Assembly: GCF_900091515.1 (NCBI RefSeq)
Contig: NZ_LT607410.1
Coordinates: forward strand, 6,510,001 to 6,574,000
Length of the DNA: 64,000 nt
Source of the DNA: Micromonospora purpureochromogenes
GTDB taxonomy: Bacteria; Actinomycetota; Actinomycetes; Mycobacteriales; Micromonosporaceae
Reading direction: 5' to 3'
This document shows positions 8,427 to 15,305 of the stretch, in pieces. The position numbers were made by a program, and so were the translations under genes. The notes under the pieces are model-generated. The model searched no databases. It saw only the letters and a program-made list of their open reading frames with translations, and had not been told where the DNA came from. Within the stretch, counting starts at the first letter, position 1. Every line of letters begins with the position of its first letter.

Positions 8427-8500
8427 CCAGCCTCCCCGGACGGGGACAAGGTGGAGCGCCCTACCGGACGAACGACCTTGGCCCCGTCCGGGGAGGCTGG
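8427..8500. repeat. Long inverted repeat (25-bp arms)
   Basis: Arms 8,427-8,451 and 8,476-8,500 pair at 24 of 25 positions (CCAGCCTCCCCGGACGGGG is the start of the left arm), with a 24-nt loop. The rest of the gene-free stretch 8,354-8,845 is GC-rich with further small palindromes and no convincing reading frame. Confidence 0.75.
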
Positions 8501-8663
8501 TAGCCCTTGTGGTGCCCGGCGAGGGGATCCGCGGCTGATCTCTGAGGAGGGCCGGGGTTCGGGGCGGAGCCCCGAGGCCTTCAAGGTCCATCGTCCCTCA
8601 GTGTGGCCGGCCGGCCCGGCCGATGCCGGCCGGCGGTCGCCAGCAGGCCGGGGCCGGGCCGGC

Positions 8664-8684
8664 GCGGCCCGCTTTGCGGGCCGC
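8664..8684. terminator. Terminator-like hairpin
   Basis: A perfect 9-bp stem, GCGGCCCGC / GCGGGCCGC, with a TTT loop lies in the gap between the membrane protein gene and the interrupted gene at 8,846. No U-run follows, so termination is tentative. Confidence 0.4.
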
Positions 8685-8845
8685 CTTGATCTGATAGAGC
8701 GCAATTCGGCAGTCTGTGACCGTCGCCGGATGTCGTGTCCCGGCTGATGCTTTACACCTGCCTCCCACCAGACGCTTGACATGATCGACGCTTCGTTGTT
8801 CAGCGTCGACCGATCGGCTAACCAGTCCTGCAACCGCCGGCTCGT

Positions 8846-9034
8846 ATGGTCACGGGCATGATCGGCAAGGTTTCGGATGCCATGGTGCAGCACCGGCACG
8901 TCGTCTTGATGATTGGTCTACTGGTGGCGGGCGTGAACGTCGCGGCCGTCGGGTTCGTGCCTACCTTGGGTCAGCGCCTGTTCTTCCCGCTGCTCTTCCT
9001 CACCTTGGCGGTCTTGGTCCTGGCGCTCATCACT
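8846..9034 (+). pseudogene. 5' part of an IS-interrupted membrane PH-like protein gene
   Basis: Starting at ATG 8,846 the frame encodes two membrane segments (VVLMIGLLVAGVNVAAVGF and PLLFLTLAVLVLALIT) and is then broken by the 917-bp IS at codon 63 (ACT, the target duplication). Removing the IS and one copy of ACT joins this frame exactly to 9,955-10,536, giving a protein of about 256 residues. The gene was therefore intact before insertion. Confidence 0.75.
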
Positions 9035-9095
9035 GAGCCTTTTCCAAGCTGATCTTGCAGCTCAGGGCAGGTGCGGCGAGCCCGGGGATCGATGA

Positions 9096-9172
9096 GGGCG
9101 AGGCTCCAGGTAAGACAGCAGTCGACCAAGATCCGATGCCCCGACCGGGAGCCTCGCCCGTGCTGTCTTACC
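9096..9172 (+). promoter_or_regulatory. Pseudoknot-like leader over the transposase ribosome-binding site and start
   Basis: Four 12-nt segments occur in the order A-B-A'-B': A 9,096-9,107 (GGGCGAGGCTCC) pairs with A' 9,148-9,159, and B 9,109-9,120 (GGTAAGACAGCA) pairs with B' 9,161-9,172. A' covers most of the GGGAG site and B' covers the GTG start (9,160) and first codons. The two helices interlock as an H-type pseudoknot or compete. All three copies keep the pairing. In copy 2 one C-to-T change still allows a G-U pair. Confidence 0.6.
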
Positions 9173-9942
9173 CTTCCACGATCTCGCTGTCCAGCCGCAC
9201 CCTGAACCACCTCGCTGACCTCATCCGCCAGCACCGCAACCAGCATCGATCCCGGTGGCGGCGCCTCGATCCGGGCCGGCAGGCGCTGCTCGCCCTGGCC
9301 CACCTGCGCAACGGCGACACCTACACGCGGCTCGCCGCCGGGTTCGCCGTCGGCGTCGCCACCGCCTGGCGCTACGTACAGGAAGCGATCGTGCTGCTCG
9401 CAGCGGTCGCCGAGGATCTGGCCACGGCGATGCGGCGTATCCGGCAACTGGCGTACGCGATCCTGGACGGCACGTTGATTCCGATCGACCGCGTGGCAGA
9501 CCAGAAGCCGTACTACTCCGGCAAGCACAAGCGCCATGGCGTGAACGTGCAGGTCATCGCCGATGCCGCCGGCCGGCTCGTCTGGGCCTCACCGGCACTG
9601 CCGGGCTCGGCGCACGACCTCACCGCCGCCCGCATCCACGGCATCATCGACGCGCTGACCAGCGCGGACGTGATGACCTTCGCCGACAAGGGCTACCAGG
9701 GCGCGCGGGGCAGCGTGCGCACGCCGTTCAAGCGGCGCCGCTTCCGGCCGAAGCTGTCGCGCCGGCAGAAGACGGTCAACCGGGCGCACGCGAGGATCCG
9801 AGCCCGCGGCGAACGGGCCATTGCCACGCTCAAGACCTGGAAGATCCTGGCCAAGCTGCGCTGCTGCCCGCGCCGCGCCACCGCAATCGTGCAGGCCATC
9901 CTCGTCTTGCACCACGTCGAAGCAAACCGCTACGCAGGATGA
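9160..9942 (+). CDS. IS5-family transposase (917-bp element, copy 1)
   Basis: A 260-residue DDE transposase starting GTG 9,160 (VLSYPSTISLSS), 8 nt after GGGAG. An upstream TTG at 9,055 would add 35 residues that lie within the structured leader and is not preferred. The N-terminal helix-turn-helix contains TYTRLAAGFAVGVATAWRYV. The DDE residues lie in LDGTLIPIDR, MTFADKGYQG and ARGERAIATLK. Complete and presumably active. It sits inside a membrane-protein gene. Confidence 0.9.
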   Translation: MLSYPSTISLSSRTLNHLADLIRQHRNQHRSRWRRLDPGRQALLALAHLRNGDTYTRLAAGFAVGVATAWRYVQEAIVLLAAVAEDLATAMRRIRQLAYAILDGTLIPIDRVADQKPYYSGKHKRHGVNVQVIADAAGRLVWASPALPGSAHDLTAARIHGIIDALTSADVMTFADKGYQGARGSVRTPFKRRRFRPKLSRRQKTVNRAHARIRARGERAIATLKTWKILAKLRCCPRRATAIVQAILVLHHVEANRYAG

Positions 9943-9954
9943 AAATGGCTCACT

Positions 9955-10536
9955 ATGGGGATCCGTCCGGCCTACTTGGTCGTGCAGCCGCAGATTCCGG
10001 CCTTCGCCACACCCGCGCCAGCGTGGAAGGTGTTCATTGCCCTGGGCTTCCTCGCGCCTGCATCGGCCAGCATCGGCGCAGTGGTGCGTTCGACCAGGGC
10101 AGGCATTGTGTCGACGTTCGACGTGGTTGCCAATATCCCCTGGTTTGTGCTGATCGGGCTGTTGCTGGTTGAGGCGTGGCGGGGTTACGGGGTACAGCTC
10201 CATCCTTACGGGATACGGCAGCGTTGGGCTCTCGGCTCACTCGCTGTGCCGTGGGAGGCCCTACCGGCCGCTCAGATCCCCTCAGGTGTCGACCGCCCCT
10301 CGCGGCTCCGGATGGCGATCGCGGAACCCCAGCTGGTGCGGCGACGCGGTATTCCGTGGAGCCGGAAGGCCCTGCGCACCGACAACATCGACGCTGGGTT
10401 TCTCGCCGCTGCAATCCGGCACTACGTCTGTCACCCGGAACACCGGGTCGCGATCGGCAGCCAGGCCGAGTACCAACGGCTTCTCGCCGAGTTGCCTGAC
10501 CGGGACGGTTGGAAGGACGCGGGCGACGATTCCTAG
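9955..10536 (+). pseudogene. 3' part of the IS-interrupted membrane PH-like protein gene
   Basis: This part continues the frame of 8,846-9,034 after IS removal (ACT-ATG-GGG). It encodes two more membrane segments (WKVFIALGFLAPASASIGAVV and NIPWFVLIGLLLVEAW), then a PH-like region, VQLHPYGIRQRWALGSLAVPW with EALPAAQIPS. A natural ATG at 9,955 could allow expression of a 193-residue fragment, but it has no clear binding site of its own. Function unknown; the likely product is a membrane-anchored PH-like protein. Confidence 0.65.
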
Positions 10537-10542
10537 GCCAAA

Positions 10543-10587
10543 CGTCAAGCATGTCCTGGGACGGATTCGTCAAGCATGTGGTGGGAC
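10543..10587. repeat. IS21-like terminal repeat remnant
   Basis: CGTCAAGCATGTCCTGGGAC (10,543-10,562) is repeated as CGTCAAGCATGTGGTGGGAC (10,568-10,587), a 25-bp period as at 3,854-3,893. GTCAAGCATGT-type direct repeats are familiar from IS21-family ends of actinomycetes. No transposase is attached. Confidence 0.45.
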
Positions 10588-10632
10588 TAGACACTCGCGC
10601 TGCCCTGGAAGGGCGACGAACACCGCCAGTAG

Positions 10633-10785
10633 CTACCCGAGCGGCATTCGGGCAACGACTTGCCACTCATACATGCGCCGGTCTCGGTGCATCTCGATCA
10701 GGTCGACGTGGGTGATCGTGACGCGGGCGGCCAGCTCATCGCCCGACGACCTCACCCGACAGCGGGCCGGCCAGTCTGCCGCCAC
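10633..10785 (-). CDS. Small hypothetical protein downstream of the BldC-like regulator
   Basis: A 50-residue frame from GTG 10,785 to TAG, 8 bp after the regulator stop on the same strand. The product, including DELAARVTITHVDLIEMHRD and YEWQVVARMPLG, has balanced, protein-like composition. No binding site stands out, so translation may depend on the upstream gene. No family recognised. Confidence 0.35.
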   Translation of the reverse strand: MAADWPARCRVRSSGDELAARVTITHVDLIEMHRDRRMYEWQVVARMPLG

Positions 10786-10793
10786 GGCCCACG

Positions 10794-11090
10794 CTACTGC
10801 TTCTCGTTCTGCCGCAGGGCCTCCTCGAGCTGGTCTTCCAAGATGATGATCCGGCAGGCGGCTTCCAGGGCGGTGCCCTGATCCACCATCTCCCGAGCCC
10901 GGGCGGCCAGACGCAACTGGTAGCGGGAGTAGCGGCGGTGCCCGCCGGCAGAGCGGTGCGGGTTGATCAGTTTGGCCTCGTCCAGGCGGCGCAGGAAGTC
11001 CTGCGTGGTGCCGAGCATCTCCGCGGCCTGACCGATGGTGTAGGCCGGAGTGTTCTCGTCGCCGAACATGTCATCGGGGTTTTGCCCCAT
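10794..11090 (-). CDS. MerR/BldC-like helix-turn-helix regulator
   Basis: A 98-residue protein. Residues about 16-60 form a MerR-type winged helix (YTIGQAAEMLGTTQDFLRRL, then NPHRSAGGHRRYSRYQL), followed by a short helix, ILEDQLEEALRQ, and no effector domain. This single-domain layout resembles BldC, a developmental regulator in streptomycetes, and many small regulators in integrative elements. A perfect hairpin lies just upstream (11,107-11,134). The probable small partner gene at 10,633 follows on the same strand. Target genes are unknown. Confidence 0.8.
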   Translation of the reverse strand: MGQNPDDMFGDENTPAYTIGQAAEMLGTTQDFLRRLDEAKLINPHRSAGGHRRYSRYQLRLAARAREMVDQGTALEAACRIIILEDQLEEALRQNEKQ

Positions 11091-11106
11091 GTCACCTCCA
11101 CGTCGA

Positions 11107-11134
11107 GGGCCCCGGCGCGTAAGCGCCGGGGCCC
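11107..11134. terminator. Perfect 12-bp hairpin
   Basis: GGGCCCCGGCGC and GCGCCGGGGCCC pair perfectly around a GTAA loop. It separates the regulator gene from the reading frame further upstream. There is no T-run, but such hairpins often act as bidirectional terminators in actinomycetes. Confidence 0.55.
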
Positions 11135-11138
11135 AGGG

Positions 11139-11311
11139 TTACGGGTCAGAACACCATCTACCGACAGGAACGTCGGCTTGTCGTATCCGCACCAGCCGCT
11201 GAAGGCTTCGGGTGCGAGGATCGCATATGCGTGACCGGAGACCACCTCTCGTTCGATGGAAACTGCGGTGTCCGCCGAGCCTGGAATGACGGCTGCTGGC
11301 GGGCGATCCAA
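11139..11311 (-). other. Unrecognised coding fragment
   Basis: The minus-strand frame encoding SIEREVVSGHAYAILAPEAF and SGWCGYDKPTFLSVDGVLTR looks like real protein, but it has no credible end before the hairpin at 11,107. It is probably a truncated gene. The rest of 11,312-11,954 shows only frames of poor quality and no recognisable domain. Confidence 0.25.
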
Positions 11312-11954
11312 CGGTGTACGGCCCTCCCTTACCTCTGCGTTTTCTTACCCTTGCGGTCGTACGGTCCGCCGGCGCCGGAGCCCACGCGACTTCATGGCCC
11401 CGACACGTGCGGCGAACATCAGCTGGAGCCCTGAGCAAGCCTTGGCCCCACCTGCGTGCCCCATCGCGCCTCACACGTTGGGGCTGACGTGCTCCTACTG
11501 CCGTTCTGGCGGAACGAATCCCGCTTCTTGCCGTCCGTCGTGACCTCACGGCCGGGCGGCCCGTCTGCGTCTTGACGGATCTTCTCTCTCGACTCGAAGA
11601 AGAGTATTCCACGCCGCCGAGGATGTCTAGTCGTTCCAGCCTAGATTCTCTGGTCGGCCGTCGTCAGGGTCACCGGCGTGCCCCAGCAGGCACGGCGAGG
11701 GCCGCGCCGACATCGACCCACACCGGTACCGCCTACCGACCGATGAACACCGCCGCACGGTCACGACGAACTCCGGCCGGCACGCCCGTTGTCCCGCGAC
11801 AGCGAGACCCAGCCCTGCGCCGCGGACTGCGTCCGCGAGGGCAGCGAGCTCGCGGCTTCGCCAGAACGAGTCAGGGGACACGCGGAATCTACGGTCGTTG
11901 CCATTCCGCTAACATCATGCGCAGACCGCTCGGCGCTGATCAGGTATCTGGAGT

Positions 11955-12871
11955 GAGCCATTTTCATCCCGGGTGGCGGTTGGCTTCGACGTGGTGCGGG
12001 ACGAGGATGGCCTGCACGATCGCGGTGGCGCGGCGCGGGCAGCAGCGCAGCTTGGCCAGGACTTTCCAGGTCTTGAGTGTGGCGATGGCGCGTTCGCCAC
12101 GAGCACGGATTCTCGGGTGCGCCCGGTTGACCGCCTTCTGCCGGCGCGACAGCCTCGGCCGGAAGCGGCGCCGCTTGAACGGCGTGCGCACGCTGCCCCG
12201 AGCGCCCTGGTAGCCCTTGTCGGCGAAGGTCATCACGTCCGCGCTGGTCAACGCGTCGATGATGCCGTGGATGCGGGCGGCGGTGAGGTCGTGCGCCGAG
12301 CCCGGCAGTGCCGGTGAGGCCCACACGAGCCGGCCGGCGGCGTCGGCGATGACCTGCACGTTCACGCCATGCCTCTTGTGTTTGCCGGAGTAGTACGGCC
12401 TCTGGTCTGCCACGCGGTCGATGGAAATTAGCGTGCCGTCCAGGATCGCGTACGCCAGGTGCCGGATGCGCCGCATCGCCGTGTCCAGGTCCTCGGCGCC
12501 CGCTGCGAGCAGCATGATCGCTTCCTGCACGTAGCGCCAGGCGGTGGCGACACCGACCTCGAACCCGGCGGCGAGCCGGGTGTAGGTGTCACCGTTGCGC
12601 AGGTGGGCCAGGGCGAGCAGTGCCTGTCGGCCCGGGCGAAGACGCCGCCACCGGGATCGATGCTGGTTACGGTGCGCTCGGATGAGGGCGGCGAGGTGGT
12701 TCAGAGTTGGGCTGGACAGTGAGATCGTGGAGGGGTAAGACAGCACAGGCGAGGCTCCCGGTCGGGGCATCGGATCTTGGTCGGCTGCTGTCTTACCTGG
12801 AGCCTCGCCCTCATCGATCTCCGGACTCGCCTCACCCGCCCTGATCTGCAAGATCAGCTTGGAAAAGGCTC
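11955..12871 (-). mobile_element. 917-bp IS5-family element, copy 2 (target duplication AGT)
   Basis: Same ends and exact length as copies 1 and 3, in the opposite orientation to copy 1. AGT flanks both ends (11,952-11,954 and 12,872-12,874). Its transposase differs from the other two at 18 residues after the common GTG start, so it is an older arrival or a separate lineage. It lies 13 codons into a truncated DUF6244 gene. Confidence 0.92.
11964..12746 (-). CDS. IS5-family transposase (917-bp element, copy 2)
   Basis: A 260-residue protein from GTG 12,746, colinear with copies 1 and 3. The DDE motifs are all kept (LDGTLISIDR, MTFADKGYQG, ARGERAIATLK). One leader base change (C to T in A') preserves RNA pairing as G-U. 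The gene appears intact. Confidence 0.88.
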   Translation of the reverse strand: MLSYPSTISLSSPTLNHLAALIRAHRNQHRSRWRRLRPGRQALLALAHLRNGDTYTRLAAGFEVGVATAWRYVQEAIMLLAAGAEDLDTAMRRIRHLAYAILDGTLISIDRVADQRPYYSGKHKRHGVNVQVIADAAGRLVWASPALPGSAHDLTAARIHGIIDALTSADVMTFADKGYQGARGSVRTPFKRRRFRPRLSRRQKAVNRAHPRIRARGERAIATLKTWKVLAKLRCCPRRATAIVQAILVPHHVEANRHPG

Positions 12872-12873
12872 AG

Positions 12874-12912
12874 TGCGCGGAGTTCACCGGTGATTCTCTC
12901 GATGTGCGACAC
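12874..12912 (-). pseudogene. 5' stub of a second DUF6244 gene
   Basis: GTG 12,912 opens VSHIERITGELRAL, matching VSQVEKIIGELRAL of the gene at 3,238, and is cut by IS copy 2. On the far side of the IS the frame continues QIPDQRRAVCA and stops, without DUF6244 similarity. The gene had therefore lost its body before the IS inserted. Confidence 0.6.
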
Positions 12913-13075
12913 GTAGCCGGCATCCCCAATCGATGACAGTAGAAGTACTCGACAGCTGAACCTACCGGGCTCTCTGCGGGGCCACCAGATACCGGTGGGG
13001 GCCGGCATAGCAGACCGCTGTCGCATTGCGAGCAGCCGCACGAGCAGATTCCGGTCCAGGCTCCCGTCCACTTGG
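12913..13075 (-). repeat. Conserved DUF6244 leader, copy 2
   Basis: Similar to 3,240-3,400 over about 160 bp, sharing GCCGGCATCCCCAATCGATG next to the start and CAGCTGAACCTACC further up. It precedes the truncated DUF6244 stub and shows that a second toxin locus once stood here. Confidence 0.55.
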
Positions 13076-13236
13076 GGCTGTGGTGATGCGACATTGTGGA
13101 TGAGCCGCTTGTACGACTTGTCGTAACGAAGCCAGATCGGTGACAGCAGCCGCGATGGCGGACTATGTACGGGCCTGCCGCGAGCGCGGCCCTACGCTCG
13201 CTGGCGGAACCGCAGCGCTCGATTCGTAGGAGCCCC

Positions 13237-13548
13237 ATGTTCGTCGAAGCGCGAACACGTCCGGTGCTCGCCGAGGTGTGTCGTCGCCTGGACATGTCCG
13301 ACGCCGGCGCCAGCCTGTTGCGGCATCACACCAACGCCGTGTACGCCGTCGGCGACATGGTCGTCAAGATCGCGCCGGTAGAGTTCGGCCTGGAGCGCAC
13401 CCACGCTGTGGTGACCGTCGTGCAGTGGCTGGCTGCTCGTGGGTTCCCGACCGTCGGCCTGATTCCGTGGCTACCCCAACCCCTGCTTGTTGGCGAGCAT
13501 GCCGTGACCGTTTGGCAGCGGTTAGACCCGGCCTACGACTCGTCCCGG
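13237..13548 (+). pseudogene. Phosphotransferase (APH-like) N-terminal fragment
   Basis: ATG 13,237 follows GTAGGAG. About 104 residues resemble the N-lobe of the aminoglycoside/choline kinase-like phosphotransferases: ASLLRHHTNAVYAVGDMVVK contains the nucleotide-binding strand and Lys, then LPQPLLVGEHAVTVWQRLDP. After YDSSR the sequence loses similarity. The catalytic HGD and DxD motifs are absent, so the fragment cannot be active. The following 13,549-13,767 holds no recognisable gene. Confidence 0.55.
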
Positions 13549-13767
13549 ATGAACCACCCGGGTCGCTGGCACCCGGCATCGTCACGCAGGCGCTCCAGCC
13601 CTTGGTGCCCACCAGGTGCGCCCAGAGCCGTTCCGTGAGCTCGGATGCGCCGGCCTGGTCGGGCGAGCCGGTAGATCTCGTGCCCGAAGTCCCGAGGTGA
13701 CAATTGCGTTCGGTCGCTGTGATCCGACAACTGATGCAGCTCTGCCAGGTGATGTGCGACGGGTGGT

Positions 13768-14220
13768 CTAGGGAACTGAGGTAGCGATTCGCGGCCGCTG
13801 ACCTTTGATGCTACGGACCGGCTGGGTGGTGGTGCGCCGGACGACCTTGGTGTCGCCGCCGGTGAGTTCGATGGCCAGGGTCGCCTCGGAGACGAGCACG
13901 GTGACTGTCTCGTGCCGGTGCGGTCGGCCGAGCGCGACCTTCTGGCCGGCGACCATGATGATCCCGGTGTTGGAGGCCCGTCGCTGCACCCGGACGGGTT
14001 CGATCGAGGGTCGGGGTGGTGGCCCGGCGGGGCGGGCTTCGCGTAGCCGTTTCGTCTGCTCGGGTCGTAGCGGGTCTTACGGGTGCGCAGCAGTTCCCGG
14101 GTGTCCAGGTCGTCGAACATCAGGGTGGCGGGCTCGATGCGGATGCCGACGCGGCGGCCGGCGAGGATTTCCGCGGCCAGAACGATGTGCTGGGCCAGTG
14201 AGACGGTGCCGGAACGGCGT
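13768..14220 (-). pseudogene. IS481-like transposase C-terminal remnant, frameshifted
   Basis: Two adjoining frames give the C-terminal part of an IS481-type transposase: RVGIRIEPATLMFDDLDTRE with LLRTRKTRYDP, then after a frameshift VQRRASNTGIIMVAGQKVAL, HETVTVLVSEATLAIEL and VRRTTTQPVRSIKGQRPR. The beta-rich C-terminal domain is recognisable. The catalytic DDE region is missing. It is fused at its upstream side to an SDR fragment. Confidence 0.5.
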
Positions 14221-14347
14221 CTCCTCGCGCCGCCAAGGCGAGGGCGTTGCCCTAGTCGGCGAAGGCACGGGCGGTCGCCCGACCGATGCCGCTGGACGCC
14301 CTGGAAGCAGAGGTTGACCTGGTGGGCATGGGGTATCCGCGGCCCAT
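14220..14347 (-). pseudogene. Short-chain dehydrogenase N-terminal fragment with a stop
   Basis: From ATG 14,347 the frame reads SASRASSGIGRATARAFAD, then TAG, then GNALALAARGDAVP. This is the cofactor-binding N-terminus of an SDR (the GxxxGIG motif, here RASSGIG, and the LAARG strand) interrupted by a nonsense codon. The rest is replaced by the IS481 remnant. Confidence 0.45.
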
Positions 14348-14444
14348 GCGGACAAGGGATCTCGTCGTTGTTGTCAATGGGGCGCCCCCCCGATGAGCCC
14401 GAAGGACGGCAGGCGCCGCTCACGGTTCAGCGGGCCGATGCCAA

Positions 14445-15227
14445 TCAGTCGAGCCTGGTCGCGATGCGGCGCGTCGGTTCCGTCCACGCCTTGGGGTCCA
14501 GCCATGGGAAGGTGTGGGCGCCGGCGACTTCGACGTACTCACCCGTAGGCGCTAACGCAGCCAGCTGCCGGCCCCACCGCGAAGTACTGATCACGTCGTC
14601 GCGCCCGCGGATGACCAACAGCGGCACCTCGAGACGGGTCACCGGTTCCTCGATCGTGTGGTCGAGATGTGCGCGTGCGAGGTGCAGCATGCGGGCAAGC
14701 CCTGCCCGCTTCCACTCGGGCCGATGTGACTCGGTCAACCCCGGTGGCTCCCGGCGCCCGTCCAGACGCCAGCGGATGAACAGACGCAGCGGCCCCCGAG
14801 CGACCGGATCAACCGTGGGACTGGCCAGGACGACACCATGCACATCGGGGTGGCCCACCGCGGCCTGCACGGCAACCTGAGTGCCGCTGGAATGGCCGGC
14901 GAGCAGCACCGGACCGAGTCGCTGGGCGGCGAGCCAGTCCGCGACCGTCTCGCCGAACTCCGCCACGGTGAGCTCGTGCGGCGGTTCACCGCTGCCGGCA
15001 AAGCCGGGTAGTTCGACGAGGTGTGCCCGGGTCCAACCGCCGAGAGCGCCAAGGCCCGGCATGAGGTAGTCGGCAACTCCCATGCCCTGGACGAGCACCA
15101 GCTCGGGCACGTCGGATCGCGGCTCCCCGACCGCCCGGCTGCGCATCCGACCGAGCGGACCGTCGTGGTACGAGGTCGTCACGTCCGCCGGGAATGGTGG
15201 CGCACACGGCTGGCCCTTCTTCCGCAT
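14445..15227 (-). CDS. Alpha/beta hydrolase
   Basis: A 260-residue alpha/beta-hydrolase fold protein. The oxyanion region is LVLVQGMGVADYLMPG, the nucleophile elbow is LLAGHSSGTQVA (Ser near residue 127), the acid lies around VIRGRDDVIS, and the histidine in EVAGAHTFPWLDP. Length is typical. No signal peptide is visible, so it should be cytoplasmic. It is divergent from the unknown 463-residue gene at 15,306, 78 bp apart, and may be co-regulated with it. The substrate cannot be predicted. Confidence 0.85.
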   Translation of the reverse strand: MRKKGQPCAPPFPADVTTSYHDGPLGRMRSRAVGEPRSDVPELVLVQGMGVADYLMPGLGALGGWTRAHLVELPGFAGSGEPPHELTVAEFGETVADWLAAQRLGPVLLAGHSSGTQVAVQAAVGHPDVHGVVLASPTVDPVARGPLRLFIRWRLDGRREPPGLTESHRPEWKRAGLARMLHLARAHLDHTIEEPVTRLEVPLLVIRGRDDVISTSRWGRQLAALAPTGEYVEVAGAHTFPWLDPKAWTEPTRRIATRLD

Positions 15228-15305
15228 GGTCGGGGTTACCCGCCAGCCGCGGACGGAACCGGGCGTAGCGGACGACTTTCGGGGTAGACGCTGGCGGGAG
15301 GTGTG

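Larger units (their letters stand above)
9035..9951 (+). mobile_element. 917-bp IS5-family element, copy 1 (target duplication ACT)
   Basis: Ends read GAGCCTTTTCC inward from the left and GAGCCATTTTC inward from the right. ACT flanks both ends (9,032-9,034 and 9,952-9,954). The two other copies in this window (11,955 and 25,084) have exactly the same length. The transposase is identical in sequence to that of copy 3, so copies 1 and 3 are recent. Confidence 0.92.

Noticed and set aside
12459..12722. Plus-strand frames inside the 917-bp IS copies.
   Set aside because: They are antisense shadows of the transposase, present in all copies only because the gene is conserved.
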